This document shows positions 33,072 through 45,200 of a stretch of 64,000 nt of DNA, piece by piece; position 1 is the stretch's first letter, and every line of letters begins with the position of its first letter. The notes under the pieces were generated by a model that did no database searches, was not told the DNA's origin, and was given only the letters and a program-made list of their open reading frames with translations. The position numbers and the translations under genes were made by a program. The stretch lies in assembly GCA_032718475.1 (NCBI GenBank), contig JAUCBJ010007309.1, forward strand, positions 34,010 through 98,009, in the 5' to 3' direction. The stretch comes from Nemertoderma westbladi (Eukaryota > Xenacoelomorpha > Nemertodermatida > Nemertodermatidae).

Positions 33072-34556
33072 ACTCCTGCAAGGTGTTCGTTCCTGCAAGG
33101 TGTTCGTTCCTGCAAGGTGTTCGTTCCTGCAAGGTGTTCGTTCCTGTAAGGTGTTCGTTCCTGCAAGGTGTTCGTTCCTGCAAGGTGTTCGTTCCTGCGA
33201 GGTGTTCGTTCCTGCAAGGTGTTCGTTCCTGCGAGGTGTTCGTTCCTGCAAGGTGTTCGTTCCTGCAAGGTGTTCCTGCAAGGTGTTCGTTCCTGCAAGG
33301 TGTTCGTTCCTGCAAGGTGTTCGTTCCTGCAAGGTGTTCGTTCCTGCGAGGTGTTCGTTCCTGCAAGGTGTTCGTTCCTGCGAGGTGTTCGTTCCTGCAA
33401 GGTGTTCGATCCTGCAAGGTGTTCGTTCCTGCAAGGTGTTCGTTCCTGCGAGGTGTTCGTTCCTGCAAGGTGTTCGTTCCTGCAAGGTGTTCGTTCCTGC
33501 GAGGTGTTCGTTCCTGCAAGGTGTTCGTTCCTGCAAGGTGTTCGTTCCTGCAAGGTGTTCGTTCCTGTAAGGTGTTCGTTCCTGCAAGGTGTTCGTTCCT
33601 GCAAGGTGTTCGTTCCTGCAAGGTGTTCGTTCCTGCAAGGTGTTCCTGCAAGGTGTTCGTTCCTGCAAGGTGTTCGTTCCTGCAAGGTGTTCGTTCCTGC
33701 AAGGTGTTCGTTCCTGCAAGGTGTTCGTTCCTGTAAGGTGTTCGTTCCTGCAAGGTGTTCGTTCCTGCAAGGTGTTCGTTCCTGCAAGGTGTTCGTTCCT
33801 GTAAGGTGTTCGTTCCTGCAAGGTGTTCGTTCCTGCAAGGTGTTCGTTCCTGCAAGGTGTTCGTTCCTGCAAGGTGTTCGTTCCTGCAAGGTGTTCGTTC
33901 CTGCAAGGTGTTCGTTCCTGCAAGGTGTTCGTTCCTGCAAGGTGTTCGTTCCTGCGAGGTGTTCGTTCCTGTAAGGTGTTCGTTCCTGCAAGGTGTTCGT
34001 TCCTGCAAGGTGTTCGTTCCTGCAAGGTGTTCGTTCCTGCAAGGTGTTCGTTCCTGCAAGGTGTTCGTTCCTGCAAGGTGTTCGTTCCTGCAAGGTGTTC
34101 GTTCCTGCAAGGTGTTCGTTCCTGCAAGGTGTTCGTTCCTGCGAGGTGTTCGTTCCTGCAAGGTGTTCGTTCCTGCAAGGTGTTCGTTCCTGTAAGGTGT
34201 TCGTTCCTGCAAGGTGTTCGTTCCTGCAAGGTGTTCGTTCCTGCAAGGTGTTCGTTCCTGCAAGGTGTTCCTGCAAGGTGTTCGTTCCTGCAAGGTGTTC
34301 GTTCCTGCAAGGTGTTCGTTCCTGCAAGGTGTTCGTTCCTGCAAGGTGTTCGTTCCTGCAAGGTGTTCGTTCCTGCGAGGTGTTCGTTCCTGCAAGGTGT
34401 TCGTTCCTGCAAGGTGTTCCTGCAAGGTGTTCCTGCAAGGTGTTCCTGCAAGGTGTTCGTTCCTGCAAGTTGTTCGTTCCTGCAAGGTGTTCGTTCCTGC
34501 GAGGTGTTCGTTCCTGCAAGGTGTTCGTTCCTGCAAGGTGTTCCTGCAAGGTGTTC
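33072..34556 (+). repeat. 17-bp minisatellite (~88 units)
   Basis: The unit is GTTCGTTCCTGCAAGGT with CAAGG/CGAGG/TAAGG variants and several 13-bp shortened units (GTTCCTGCAAGGT). Since three units make 51 bp and lack stops, open frames of up to 516 codons appear on both strands in several phases. They are artefacts of the repeat. It lies about 0.56 kb downstream of the SERINC stop codon. Confidence 0.93.
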
Positions 34557-34559
34557 CTT

Positions 34560-35096
34560 TATTACATTGTATTTATAAACTAAATAAATTACTATTTTCC
34601 TGCTTTATTAGATTGTAATCAAATTACTTTTCAATTACTTTTAGTAGATAAATAATAATATTGTGTCCGTCGGGCCAAACAACATCAAACGGAGAGTGAA
34701 GCGGATCACGATGTCTAGATTAGCCTTTGTGTAGTGGTACTTTTAGCGGATCTGTTGTTTTTATAATTTCAGATTAAGTTAGTCTAGGTTGAATTACAAT
34801 TCGCCCCCCTAGCGATCGACAGAGGAACTATACAAGTCTATGTATGTGTATGATTTCTAAACTTTTCATAGACTACATCGAGTACTAAGTTTGGTGCCAT
34901 TTCATCAAAGATTTACCGACTTTTTAAAGTTGAAACATTTCCAACGATAATACCGCCACGCTAAGACTCACATAGACTTCGTGGCTCGCCCCACACATTA
35001 CAATTATATAAATTAAAAAGACGAAGCTAAATCTACAGAGTTCTACGTAACAATCAGAACGCTTTTAGCAGTTTTTGAATAAACTTTTATCTTATA
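34560..35096. other. intergenic, no gene seen
   Basis: Holds a short dispersed repeat at about 34975-35000 (CTTCGTGGCTCGCCCCACAC) that is an inverted copy of 2715-2745. Otherwise nothing recognised. Confidence 0.4.
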
Positions 35097-35098
35097 TA

Positions 35099-36001
35099 CA
35101 CCATAACCCGTAATATAGTGTCATTTTCTGATGACACGGACCCCCCCCCCCCCCCCCCGCCAGATTTTTCTACAAATCTTTATCATATTGCTTGAAATTT
35201 GAAACACAACTAGTTCAACTCACCGTCGTTGACCCCATGAAGCCGGAATTTTCGATTTCGCCTTTAAATTTTTTTTATAAGCGTTTTAAAAAAGTGTCTT
35301 TTGCGAAATCGCACCCTCCGTATCGTGGCCATTCTTCACATTAGTCGTAATTATTTCATATCATTAGAAAGCTTGCGTTGCAAGGATTCCAAATATGTAA
35401 CAATATCTGAATGTCGTTGAGAAACAGCTGAGAAATAGGCGTTCAAAGATTGCAAGAATTATCGTTCGCTAGATGCCATTTACTCTATTTAATAAATACA
35501 CAATGTTCTGGAACATTTGTTTAAGTATGAATAGCTACGCAATAGAGATATTGGATAGGAATACCGCTGTTGCCAACCAACTCATAAAATAAATAACTCG
35601 TTCTAGAATTTTGTGTATTTATTAAATAGAATAAATGGCCTGCAGCGAACAATAATTCTTGCAATCTTTGAACGCCTATTTCTCAGCTGTTTCTCAATGA
35701 AATTCAGATATCGCTACATATCGCAAGCTTTCTATTGATATGAAAAAATCACGACTAAAGTGAAGAATGGCCACGATACGGAGGGTGTGATTTCGCAAAA
35801 GACACTTTTTTAAAACGCTTTTAAAAAAAATTTAAAAGCAAAATCGAAAATTCCGGCTTCATGGGGTCAACGACGGTGAGTTGAACTAGTTGTGTTTCAA
35901 ATTTCATGCAATATGATAAAGATTTGTAGAAAAATCTGGGGGGGGGGGGGGGGGTTCGTGTCATCAGAAAATGACACTACAGTATATTACGGTTCATGGT
36001 G
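35099..36001. mobile_element. Foldback DNA element with ~420-bp arms and TA duplication
   Basis: The left arm (35099 to ~35525) and right arm (~35585 to 36001) are inverted copies. Both carry the CACCAT terminus, the GTGTCATTTTCTGATGACAC palindrome, a homopolymer run (C on the left, G on the right), AAATCTTTATCATAT, the TCAACTCACCGTCGTTGACC block and AAGTGTCTTTTGCGAAATC. The dinucleotide TA flanks both ends (35097-35098 and 36002-36003), as in Tc1/mariner-type insertions. No transposase frame is present. Diverged relatives appear at 1660-1860 and 54700-54870. Confidence 0.85.
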
Positions 36002-36009
36002 TAGTTTGT

Positions 36010-37920
36010 TTTGTTCTGGCTCTACGGTCACTTAGAATATTTTCCATGATGTAATTCTGCGCTTTCGCTTTCAAATTTTCATACAATTTATTTGAACACC
36101 ACAAATAATTATTAGTTTGCTTTAATGTTACGGGGTAAACAACGTATATCTCGATAATAATTTCAACAATACCAATCTCAGCAATACCACGATACCAATA
36201 CCACACTATGTCGTGTTTTATTCCTTTTTTTTTAGAAAATGTAAACAATCAATTACTAAAATGGGTAATTAATTAATTTAATAATGAAATAGGTATTATT
36301 CGAAAATATAAATATTATGTAATTCCCCTGTATAACCTGAGATGTATATAATGTAAGACTTTATACGGCGGGAGAATGTTTATACAGTAGCATTTAGTCA
36401 AGTAGGCCCAGTACCGGTACAGATGGCCCACCACTTACTTTCATTTCAACGACTATCTGTATGCTATACAGGTGCAACGGTAGGCCTACATGCCGTAGCT
36501 ATTCATGGGTGTCAGTACCGGTACGTCGCAACACTATGTTGATATTCAGAAATAGGCGGTACCGATACCAATATCGTACCTCGCTAACAATTAACTGAAG
36601 CCGCTAAAATCAACTTAGGGTATCGAAATGTAATGTTTAACTTTAATTTTTAAGAATAAAATCCTTTTTTAAATGAATATTGTAAAATTTTCAATTAATA
36701 TAAAGATTTTAAAACTGCTGAGATTGCTACTGTTGCTTATTATTTCCGAATAATTAGCTTATTTGGATGAATTTAATTTACGCGAAATATAATGTAACGT
36801 AATTTTGTGTTATGTCGCAGCCACAGTTGTATTATTTAATTAACTATTAATTACAAACTAAATAACAAATTATACGGAATTTTAATTACTACAATGCTAT
36901 ACATATTAATTTTTCGTGTGAATCAGCTTGTCAGTCAAAATCGTATTGTAAATTGATAATTAACACGCTGTCGCAGCCAGCCCGACACACGTCAGCTCAC
37001 TGAATTCCGTGTGATGTTAAGACATTTCAAAGTTAAGTGGTCTACACAGTCTTTATGGTCTATCCTGCAACGGTTTGGCATGTAGCCCGCTTCGGCCCTA
37101 AAGATCGTGTTGGCGGACCCCTAAAGAACCGTTTCAAACTATGTGTTCACTTGAGGCCCTTGTTTTCGTACATTGGGGAGCGGGGGGGGGGGGGGGGGTT
37201 GGTGTGCCTGATCGACTAACACCGGCACTGCCTGGTCGATTTATCTAACTGAATGAATAAAATAAATGGCTTATTGTTTCGTATGGGGTTGGGTATGGCA
37301 TTATTCTCGAAACGTTTATTCTGACAACAAGTTCTTGGTTGATATAATTAAAAATTAAACATCAGTAACTTTTTTTTTATCATAAAATAAACCTGCAAAT
37401 ATAGATTAGCGGTTTGTTCTATTGAAGTGCTAAGTGGGTTTTATAAGTTTATCGTTTCTTTTAAATTTATCTTCTTATTTAATTTTGCTAGTAAATAATG
37501 CGTTAACGGCACAGGTTAATTAATGCTGAGATAATAATATTAGAGTAGCAGTTGTTTGTTTCTCTTACCATTTAATTTCTATAAAAGAGCCAATTGGACA
37601 ACAATTACATTTAGTTGACGCAAAAATATAATTTTAACTCACTAAAACAGAATAAAAAGGCAAAATAATAAGTTTAAAAAATAGGAACTTTACAAGCCAA
37701 TGTTGACGTACGGAATTAAAGTGAAGTCCTTAACGTGATATTTTCTACTAGTACTACGGAAAACTGTAAACGCAACTAAACTTGGCATTACAGAAGTTGT
37801 TCTCACAATTAATTCATCATATTTCAGATTGTTAATTATTATTTACTTGAAGTTTTTAAAGGAATCTTCTACGTAGAGTAATACAGTAGTGACAGTCAGT
37901 ATATTAAGTAAACCGATAGA
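36010..37920. other. intergenic, no gene seen
   Basis: AT-rich 5' flank of the LPMO gene. It contains a poly(G) run near 37182-37198. Short open frames at 35994-36248 (minus) and 37037-37219 (plus) are not recognisable. Confidence 0.4.
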
Positions 37921-40897
37921 ATGCATGTGTGTATATTATTCGTTGCCTTATTTGGTAGTTTTATAGGGGACGTGTTGGGACATGGGCGAATGATTAAACC
38001 CCCCCAGAGATCAACAATGTGGAGATACGGATTCGATGTTCCTCCCAACTACAACGATCATGAACTTTTCTGCGGTGGATATGCGGTAGGTCGTGCTGTT
38101 TTAACGTTATGGTGTTACGTAGTTTTCCTTATATTATCAACGCAATCATTCCGTTTTCATTCCTACTTTTGTCTAATATAGAATCAATGGGGAGAACACG
38201 ATGGCAAATGTGGCGTCTGCGGTGATAATTACGGTGATGCAAGACCAAGGGCTAACGAGGCAGGGGGGAGATACGGCACCGGTACCATTGCGGATACATA
38301 CAGTGCAGGACAGGTGAGATAAGGGTAGGTGAGGGACCTCAAATCAAACATAATGCACAGGAAGGTGAGTTGCCAAAAAGCAAACACAAGGCACCAGCGG
38401 ACCTGTGAATGGCATGAAACATGATATAATAAGTGTGTAACAATGGACATGCCAATGCCAAGCAGCCATTACCATACGTTGTTTATGATGTTTAGGTGAT
38501 CGACGTTCAGATTCAACTAACTGCAGCCCATAAGGGTTTCTTCGTGTTTAAATTATGCCAACTTCCGGCCCCCAACACTCTGTCGGACCCCGACTGTTAC
38601 AAGCAGCTACAGATTGTTGGTCACGGTGATCGGTTAGTAGGACAAAGCATCCACAACCTCCACATTTAATACTCCAATGTAGGTTCTTTGTAAAGACCAG
38701 GGGATAGATAAGTTCAACTTACATAAGTCAGCCTCTATGTTAGTTGCATAAACACTTCTTTCAAATAACTTATGTAAGTTCAACTGATCTAAGTTTAATC
38801 AGTTACACTTAAAGTTTACTATAATTTTTACATTCATAAGTTATTGTGCTGGTCTAGTTACTCTGGGTGATTGGTTGGTTTTCTTCAGCTGTCACCAATG
38901 GCATTGTGCATTCTCAACCAACTCACTATCCTACAGTATGCTATATCCATCTTTCTGACTCTGCTGTATCGAAAATGAAAGAATTGTAACGATAGTGAAG
39001 GTAGTTATGTCGATTGTAGAGGTATAGTTGGTCAATAGCATACCGGTGTCACAGCATACTTGGCCCCCTGAAGATTATAATAATAAGCTTAGTCTTACTA
39101 CAGTACTAACAATAGCGCAATAGCAATAAATTACATTTTAATAGTCGGAAACGTTTCGATATATTAACTTTATATCATCATCGGTGGAGTGGAGTTACAA
39201 ATAAACAAATTAGTTAAATTGAAAACTGTAAACTAGATTAATACTAGCCTCTTTTGTATTAATCTAGGTTACATTTAACTCTAATTTGTATATTTGTAAC
39301 TCCACTGAGGATGTTATAAAGTTAATATATCGAAAAGTTTGTACTATTAAAATGTTTTTTTATTGCTTTTGCGCTATTGTTTGTACTAAGACATCGATTC
39401 CCAACTGGAACTTCTACAGTATTACTTCAATAAGCTTAGTGTTGGTATCCCAACTATGTAAACCCTAGGCCGTTCTCACATTTTAAGTGAAACTTATCGC
39501 ACTTAAGGTACCCCCCCCCCCCCCCCCCCCCCCTACCTACCTTGTCTTTTATGACTTAAGTTATATATTTAAGTCCCACTTATATTTTAATATTTTTTTT
39601 GCAACTGACTTAGTTAACGGAATGGACTTATCTTAAAGTTAAGTCGAACTTAGAGATAAGTCAGTTTTATGCAACCGGCCCCAGAGCTACAGTATAATAT
39701 TATCAAGTAGGCCGACAGTATGTACTGTACTACCTGTAGATAAAATATGTGTTAAAATAGCAAATAATTTATATATCAAAAATAAAAGTTTTATATCTTA
39801 AAAATGTATTTTTAATGATTAAAATTAACTTAAGTGTTATAGTTTACTGTATAGGCTGATGGACCGCTTTACTCGTACAGATGACAGTATTTTCAGCATA
39901 TCGTCAACATACTGTTGTAATTTACTGTGCTGTAAACTAAACTCTTAAGCTATATGGACGCTACTGGGTCCTCTTCCGCCATATAAAGAATTCTCCCCGC
40001 CTTATAAAGTCATACTTTATATTGGCCTATATCGTGTCCGACCTTCGACGGAGCAATAAACGAGACACCTTTATGAATGGGCATGGGATACAGGCAACTG
40101 ATGTCCAGAATCAAAACTGTAAATCTTTAAACCAGTTACATTCCCCCAGTAGATTGGAGTTGGTTGTTTTGGTGAGATACTCGAAACTCCCACCACTGTA
40201 TACCCGGCTAGTATCATTGTACAGTACAAGGGATAATAACATTAACCGTACTGGTAAGTCGGTAGGCCTACTCATCGGACTTTTGATGACAAACTAACGC
40301 CCATGTGAAGAATACCAGGATTTCCGCCCATGTGAAGAATACCAGGATTTCACTTTTCGGTCGACTTTTTATTGGAATTTTATATATGAAGATTTTTTAT
40401 TTTTATAAATTTATCTTTATTAAGTGTTTTATAGCGCTTATTTCTGTCTTATAACCTGTACATATACTAATTCGTTTATTGTTTTGGTTAGATTCAGCGC
40501 TTCTGTAACCTGTGGTTTTGGTGAAAACCTGGTATTCTTCACAGGGGGGTAACCGCAAAGTGAAGTATAACGGCAGAAAGTCTGGTATTCTTCACATGGG
40601 CCCAAACTAATATCGACACGAAGTTATTACCTTCTCAAAAACACCTGTAGTTTTTTTCCCAATATCTTGGTGAGAACGTAATAACTATACTTTAGTATAA
40701 AAAGTTTATTTTATTATAGTTTTGAAGACATCACGGTGTCCAAAGTTTATGAATTACAAGTCGAGCTTCCCAGCGATGTGAGTTGCGACCAATGCATCTT
40801 GCAATGGACCTACACTGCCGGTAACAATTGGTGCCCGCCTGGAGGCACCTGTCCTCAGGAGACATTCGTAAATTGCGCGGATATTACTATTAATTAA
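37921..40897 (+). CDS. Secreted AA15-family lytic polysaccharide monooxygenase (4 exons)
   Basis: Exons at 37921-38085, 38182-38313, 38496-38632 and 40720-40897 join in frame (phases 0, 0, 2) with GT/AG borders to a 203-residue protein. Residues 1-20 are a signal peptide. The mature protein starts at His21 in GHGRMIKPPQRS, the N-terminal histidine of the copper histidine brace. Conserved features follow: ELFCGGY, GKCGVCGD, the second brace histidine in TAAHKGFF, WTYTAGNNW, and ETFVNCAD with the likely axial aromatic residue; about ten cysteines are present for disulfides. AA15 enzymes oxidatively cleave chitin or cellulose outside the cell. Length equals a single catalytic domain with no appended binding module. 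Substrate specificity cannot be told. Intron 3 (2087 bp) is full of repeats. Confidence 0.93.
39100..39395. repeat. Foldback repeat in intron 3 of the LPMO gene
   Basis: Arms reading AACAATAGCGCAATAGCAAT, then TCGATATATTAACTTTATA and GTGGAGTTACAAAT, face inverted counterparts around a centre near 39250. It is non-coding; the short frame at 39286-39468 is incidental. Confidence 0.75.
39465..39690. repeat. Probable MITE rich in (A)CTTAAGT motifs
   Basis: Contains a C run (39511-39532) and many inverted copies of ACTTA/TAAGT, and ends TTTATGCAACCGGCCCCAG. A related stretch with AAGTTCAACT and AACTTATGTAAG is at 38690-38830. Borders are not resolved. Confidence 0.45.
40298..40602. mobile_element. 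hAT-type MITE inserted in LPMO intron 3
   Basis: Inverted termini GCCCATGTGAAGAATACCAG and complement (40299-40318 and 40582-40601). An 8-bp direct repeat CAAACTAA lies at 40290-40297 and 40603-40610. Inside is one core module (40465-40520: GTTTATTGTTTTGGTTAGAT, then CTGTAACCTG). No coding capacity. The 8-bp duplication suggests hAT mobilisation. A solitary terminus is at 16078. Confidence 0.85.
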
Positions 40898-41580
40898 ATC
40901 ACTCTTATTGTATTTAATATTGGTAGAATTGATAATTATACTAGGGAATTATGGTGGCAGGATTAGTCATTCTGATTAACAATAATTGATAAGGCCTACC
41001 GGTAATGTATGTACATGTTCCGCTACAATAATTTCATCACGTAGACCAGTCTGTGATTATAAATGTGAAGCGAATAATATATATATAACGTTTAATCTTA
41101 AATTCAATTTATTTACCGTTTTTTTTTGTTTATTTCATTTCAATTTAAATGCACTGTCTGATTCAAATTCATACAAAGCATTATGGGGCGAGGCATGGAG
41201 TAAGACTCACACACATCACAAATATACTACCGGTTAAATCGGCACCATTCCGTTGTTTATGACTGAACCAAACATAATAAATTCACATCTACAGTATCAA
41301 TAATTGTTAACTGTTACTAATATACTGTATAGTTGGTATCTAAATAGTTGTTTACATTATGTGGTTAAGTTTAGGTTTAGAATTAATAGTTGAATACCTG
41401 TCTACCCTGTTTCAGGTTGTAAGTCCGCTGTGAATATCTGGAGATTGAGTGAATTATGGGGAGGCAACGAATATCTGGAGATTGAGTGAATTATGGGGGG
41501 GGGGGGGGGGGGCTTATTGTAGACCTACCAGTATCCTTGTACTGTACAGTAGGCCTACAGTAAACCATATTCTTTGACAT
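40898..41580. other. 3' flank of the LPMO gene, no further gene seen
   Basis: An AATAAA near 41275 may serve as polyadenylation signal. A duplicated segment, GAATATCTGGAGATTGAGTG, appears at 41431 and 41469, followed by a G run. Confidence 0.4.
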
Positions 41581-41736
41581 AAATCTTTGATAAATTAAAT
41601 ATAATTTTGGAGACGTAATAAATCTTTGATAAATTAAATATAATTTTGGAGACGTAATAAATCTTTGATAAATTAAATATAATTTTGGAGACGTAATAAA
41701 TCTTTGATAAATTAAATATAATTTTGGAGACGTAAT
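41581..41736 (+). repeat. 39-bp tandem repeat (4 units)
   Basis: Four near-perfect units beginning AAATCTTTGATAAATTAAAT and ending GGAGACGTAAT. The minus-strand frame of 13-residue repeats is a by-product. Confidence 0.95.
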
Positions 41737-42200
41737 TGATCACGCAGTGACAACTGTTTTATCGGGTAGATCCCGTGATGCAGTACTTGTGCGAATGAAT
41801 GAGTAACGCGTTACCGCCCTTGTGCTGCGCGAAGTCCCTCTAACGTCTATTTTTGTTTAACTGTTGCCTACGTGTAGGTGCCGAGTCAAATAGTTTCAAT
41901 ATGAAAATATATGATTTTCTGTTGTAACTTAGTAGAGGTAGTGCACGACCAAAAATATATCAACGATCATCTCTTATATAATAATTTACTATGTTAATTA
42001 AATTAATAATAAATATATACAATAATTAAAAAAACAAAAATTTAATCTAAGTAAGACTTTGGTTAAACTATGTACATACTACAGTTTGTTGTACAATTTT
42101 AGCGTTATACTGTATATTTGAACTACTTCTCTTCCGGATCTCCGCCCAATTCTGTTTATCACACTGCACCACAATTTAAAATTAATCGCAATCGCTGGGA

Positions 42201-45200
42201 TTATTGGACGACGATTGTACCCTTTTGACTTCTGTTAGTGAAATTATTGTTACGGCTGCACATGTAGTGATAGACAGATGGTTTTGTCAATTGAATAACC
42301 AGACCGGCGAAGGAAGCTGGTGAATTATTTAACACATTTGATAGAGCGGCCTTACTCTCCAGAGAGTAACCTTGACAATCATTGGTTTTGAAACATCTAA
42401 GAGAATAGAAAAAAGTAGATTTTAGTATCGGTACGTAATAAGATAGTCATTGTTGAACCTGAATCATGAGAACAGCTTAGGCTCCCCTCTCTTGGCAGTT
42501 ACCAGTTGGCCCCTATGGTAGGCGGACGCGCTCTTACTCCCAAGGTTTCACACTCTCACTATCCAGCGTTGTAATCTCACAGAACAAGGCATAACAAAGG
42601 AACCTATGACGCGGAGTAGATTACAAAATTGATACAGGCTCGGTTTACAAACCTTAGTAAAAGTGTAGTCTGCTTTCCACCCGCAAGCCGGGATATTTGT
42701 GGAAGTACAGTACTGAGTTAACTAAGACCAATCCATAATAATTACCTGAAGTATCCAGAACTCGCCAAATACAGAGCCAAATCTTTGCTACTCATTGCAT
42801 TGTTAAATGGTTTCCAGATGACAGACGCATCCTTACACAGAGTGGATACTTCGTATGGCAACGGGTAGTTATGGGAGCGATCCAATATCTCAACCAAGTT
42901 GTTTCTATCGGTTCCTGGAAGTCAAGGCGCAATTATAGAAGCGATATCGAAAAGGAAGTCAAGGCGTAATTATAGAAGCGATATCGAAAAGGAAGTCAAG
43001 GCGTAATTATAGAAGCGATATCGAAAAGGAAGTCAAGGCGCAATTATAGAAGCGATATCGAAAAGGAAGTCAAGGCGCAATTATAGAAGCGATATCGAAA
43101 AGGAAGTCAAGGTGCAATTATAGAAGCGATATCGAAAAGGAAGTCAAGGCGCAATTATAGAAGCGATATCGAAAAGGAAGTCAAGGCGCAATTATAGAAG
43201 CGATATCGAAAAGGAAGTCAAGGCATAATTATAGAAGCGATATCGAAAAGGAAGTCAAGGCGTAATTATAGAAGCGATATCGAAAAGGAAGTCAAGGCGT
43301 AATTATAGAAGCGATATCGAAAAGGAAGTCAAGGCGTAATTATAGAAACGATATCGAAAAGGAAGTCAAGGCGTAATTATAGAAGCGATATCGAAAAGGA
43401 AGTCAAGGAGCAATTATAGAAGTGATATCGAAAAGGAAGTCAAGGCGCAATTATAGAAGCGATATCGAAAAGGAAGTCAAGGCGTAATTATAGAAGCGAT
43501 ATCGAAAAGGAAGTCAAGGCGTAATTATAGAAGCGATATCGAAAAGGAAGTCAAGGAGCAATTATAGAAGCGATATCGAAAAGGAAGTCAAGGAGCAATT
43601 ATAGAAGCGATATCGAAAAGGAAGTCAAGGCGTAATTATAGAAGCGATATCGAAAAGGAAGTCAAGGAGCAATTATAGAAGTGATATCGAAAAGGAAGTC
43701 AAGGCATAATTATAGAAGCGATATCGAAAAGGAAGTCAAGGCGCAATTATAGAAGCGATATCGAAAAGGAAGTCAAGGCGTAATTATAGAAGCGATATCG
43801 AAAAGGAAGTCAAGGCGTAATTATAGAAGCGATATCGAAAAGGAAGTCAAGGAGCAATTATAGAAGCGATATCGAAAAGGAAGTCAAGGAGCAATTATAG
43901 AAGCGATATCGAAAAGGAAGTCAAGGCGTAATTATAGAAGCGATATCGAAAAGGAAGTCAAGGAGCAATTATAGAAGTGATATCGAAAAGGAAGTCAAGG
44001 CGTAATTATAGAAGCGATATCGAAAAGGAAGTCAAGGCGTAATTATAGAAGCGATATCGAAAAGGAAGTCAAGGCGTAATTATAGAAGCGATATCGAAAA
44101 GGAAGTCAAGGAGCAATTATAGAAGTGATATCGAAAAGGAAGTCAAGGCATAATTATAGAAGCGATATCGAAAAGGAAGTCAAGGAGCAATTATAGAAGC
44201 GATATCGAAAAGGAAGTCAAGGCGTAATTATAGAAGCGATATCGAAAAGGAAGTCAAGGCGTAATTATAGAAGCGATATCGACAAGGAAGTCAAGGCGCA
44301 ATCATAGAAGGGATATCGAAAAGGAAGTCAAGGAGCAATTATAGAAGCGATATCGAAAAGGAAGTCAAGTCGCAATTATAGAAGCGATATCGAAAAGGAA
44401 GTCAAGGCGCAATTATAGAAGCGATATCGAAAAGGAAGTCAAGGCGCAATTATAGAAGCGATATCGAAAAGGAAGTCAAGGCGCAATTATAGAAACGATA
44501 TCTAAAAGGAAGTCAAGGCGTAATTATAGAAGCGATATCGAAAAGGAAGTCAAGGAGCAATTATAGAAGTGATATCGAAAAGGAAGTCAAGGAGCAATTA
44601 TAGAAGCGATATCGAAAAGGAAGTCAAGGCGCAATTATAGAAGTGATATCGAAAAGGAAGTCAAGGCGTAATTATAGAAACGATATCGAAAAGGAAGTCA
44701 AGGCGTAATTATAGAAGCGATATCGAAAAGGAAGTCAAGGAGCAATTATAGAAGTGATATCGAAAAGGAAGTCAAGGCGTAATTATAGAAGCGATATCGA
44801 AAAGGAAGTCAAGGTGCAATCATAGAAGCGATATCGAAAAGGAAGTCAAGGCGCAATTATAGAAGTGATATCGAAAAGGAAGTCAAGGCGTAATTATAGA
44901 AGCGATATCGAAAAGGAAGTCAAGGTGCAATCATAGAAGCGATATCGAAAAGGAAGTCAAGGTGCAATCATAGAAGCGATATCGAAAAGGAAGTCAAGGC
45001 GCAATTATAGAAGTGATATCGAAAAGGAAGTCAAGGCGTAATTATAGAAGCGATATCGAAAAGGAAGTCAAGGTGCAATCATAGAAGCGATATCGAAAAG
45101 GAAGTCAAGGTGCAATCATAGAAGCGATATCGAAAAGGAAGTCAAGGCGCAATTATAGAAGTGATATCGAAAAGGAAGTCAAGGCGTAATTATAGAAACG

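Noticed and set aside
32999-34549. 516-codon minus-strand frame (RNEHLAGTNTLQERTPC repeats) as a gene
   Set aside because: It is a by-product of the 17-bp minisatellite; comparable frames exist in other phases and on the other strand.
35994-36248. 84-codon minus-strand frame as a gene
   Set aside because: Overlaps the end of the foldback element, AT-rich, no recognisable motif.
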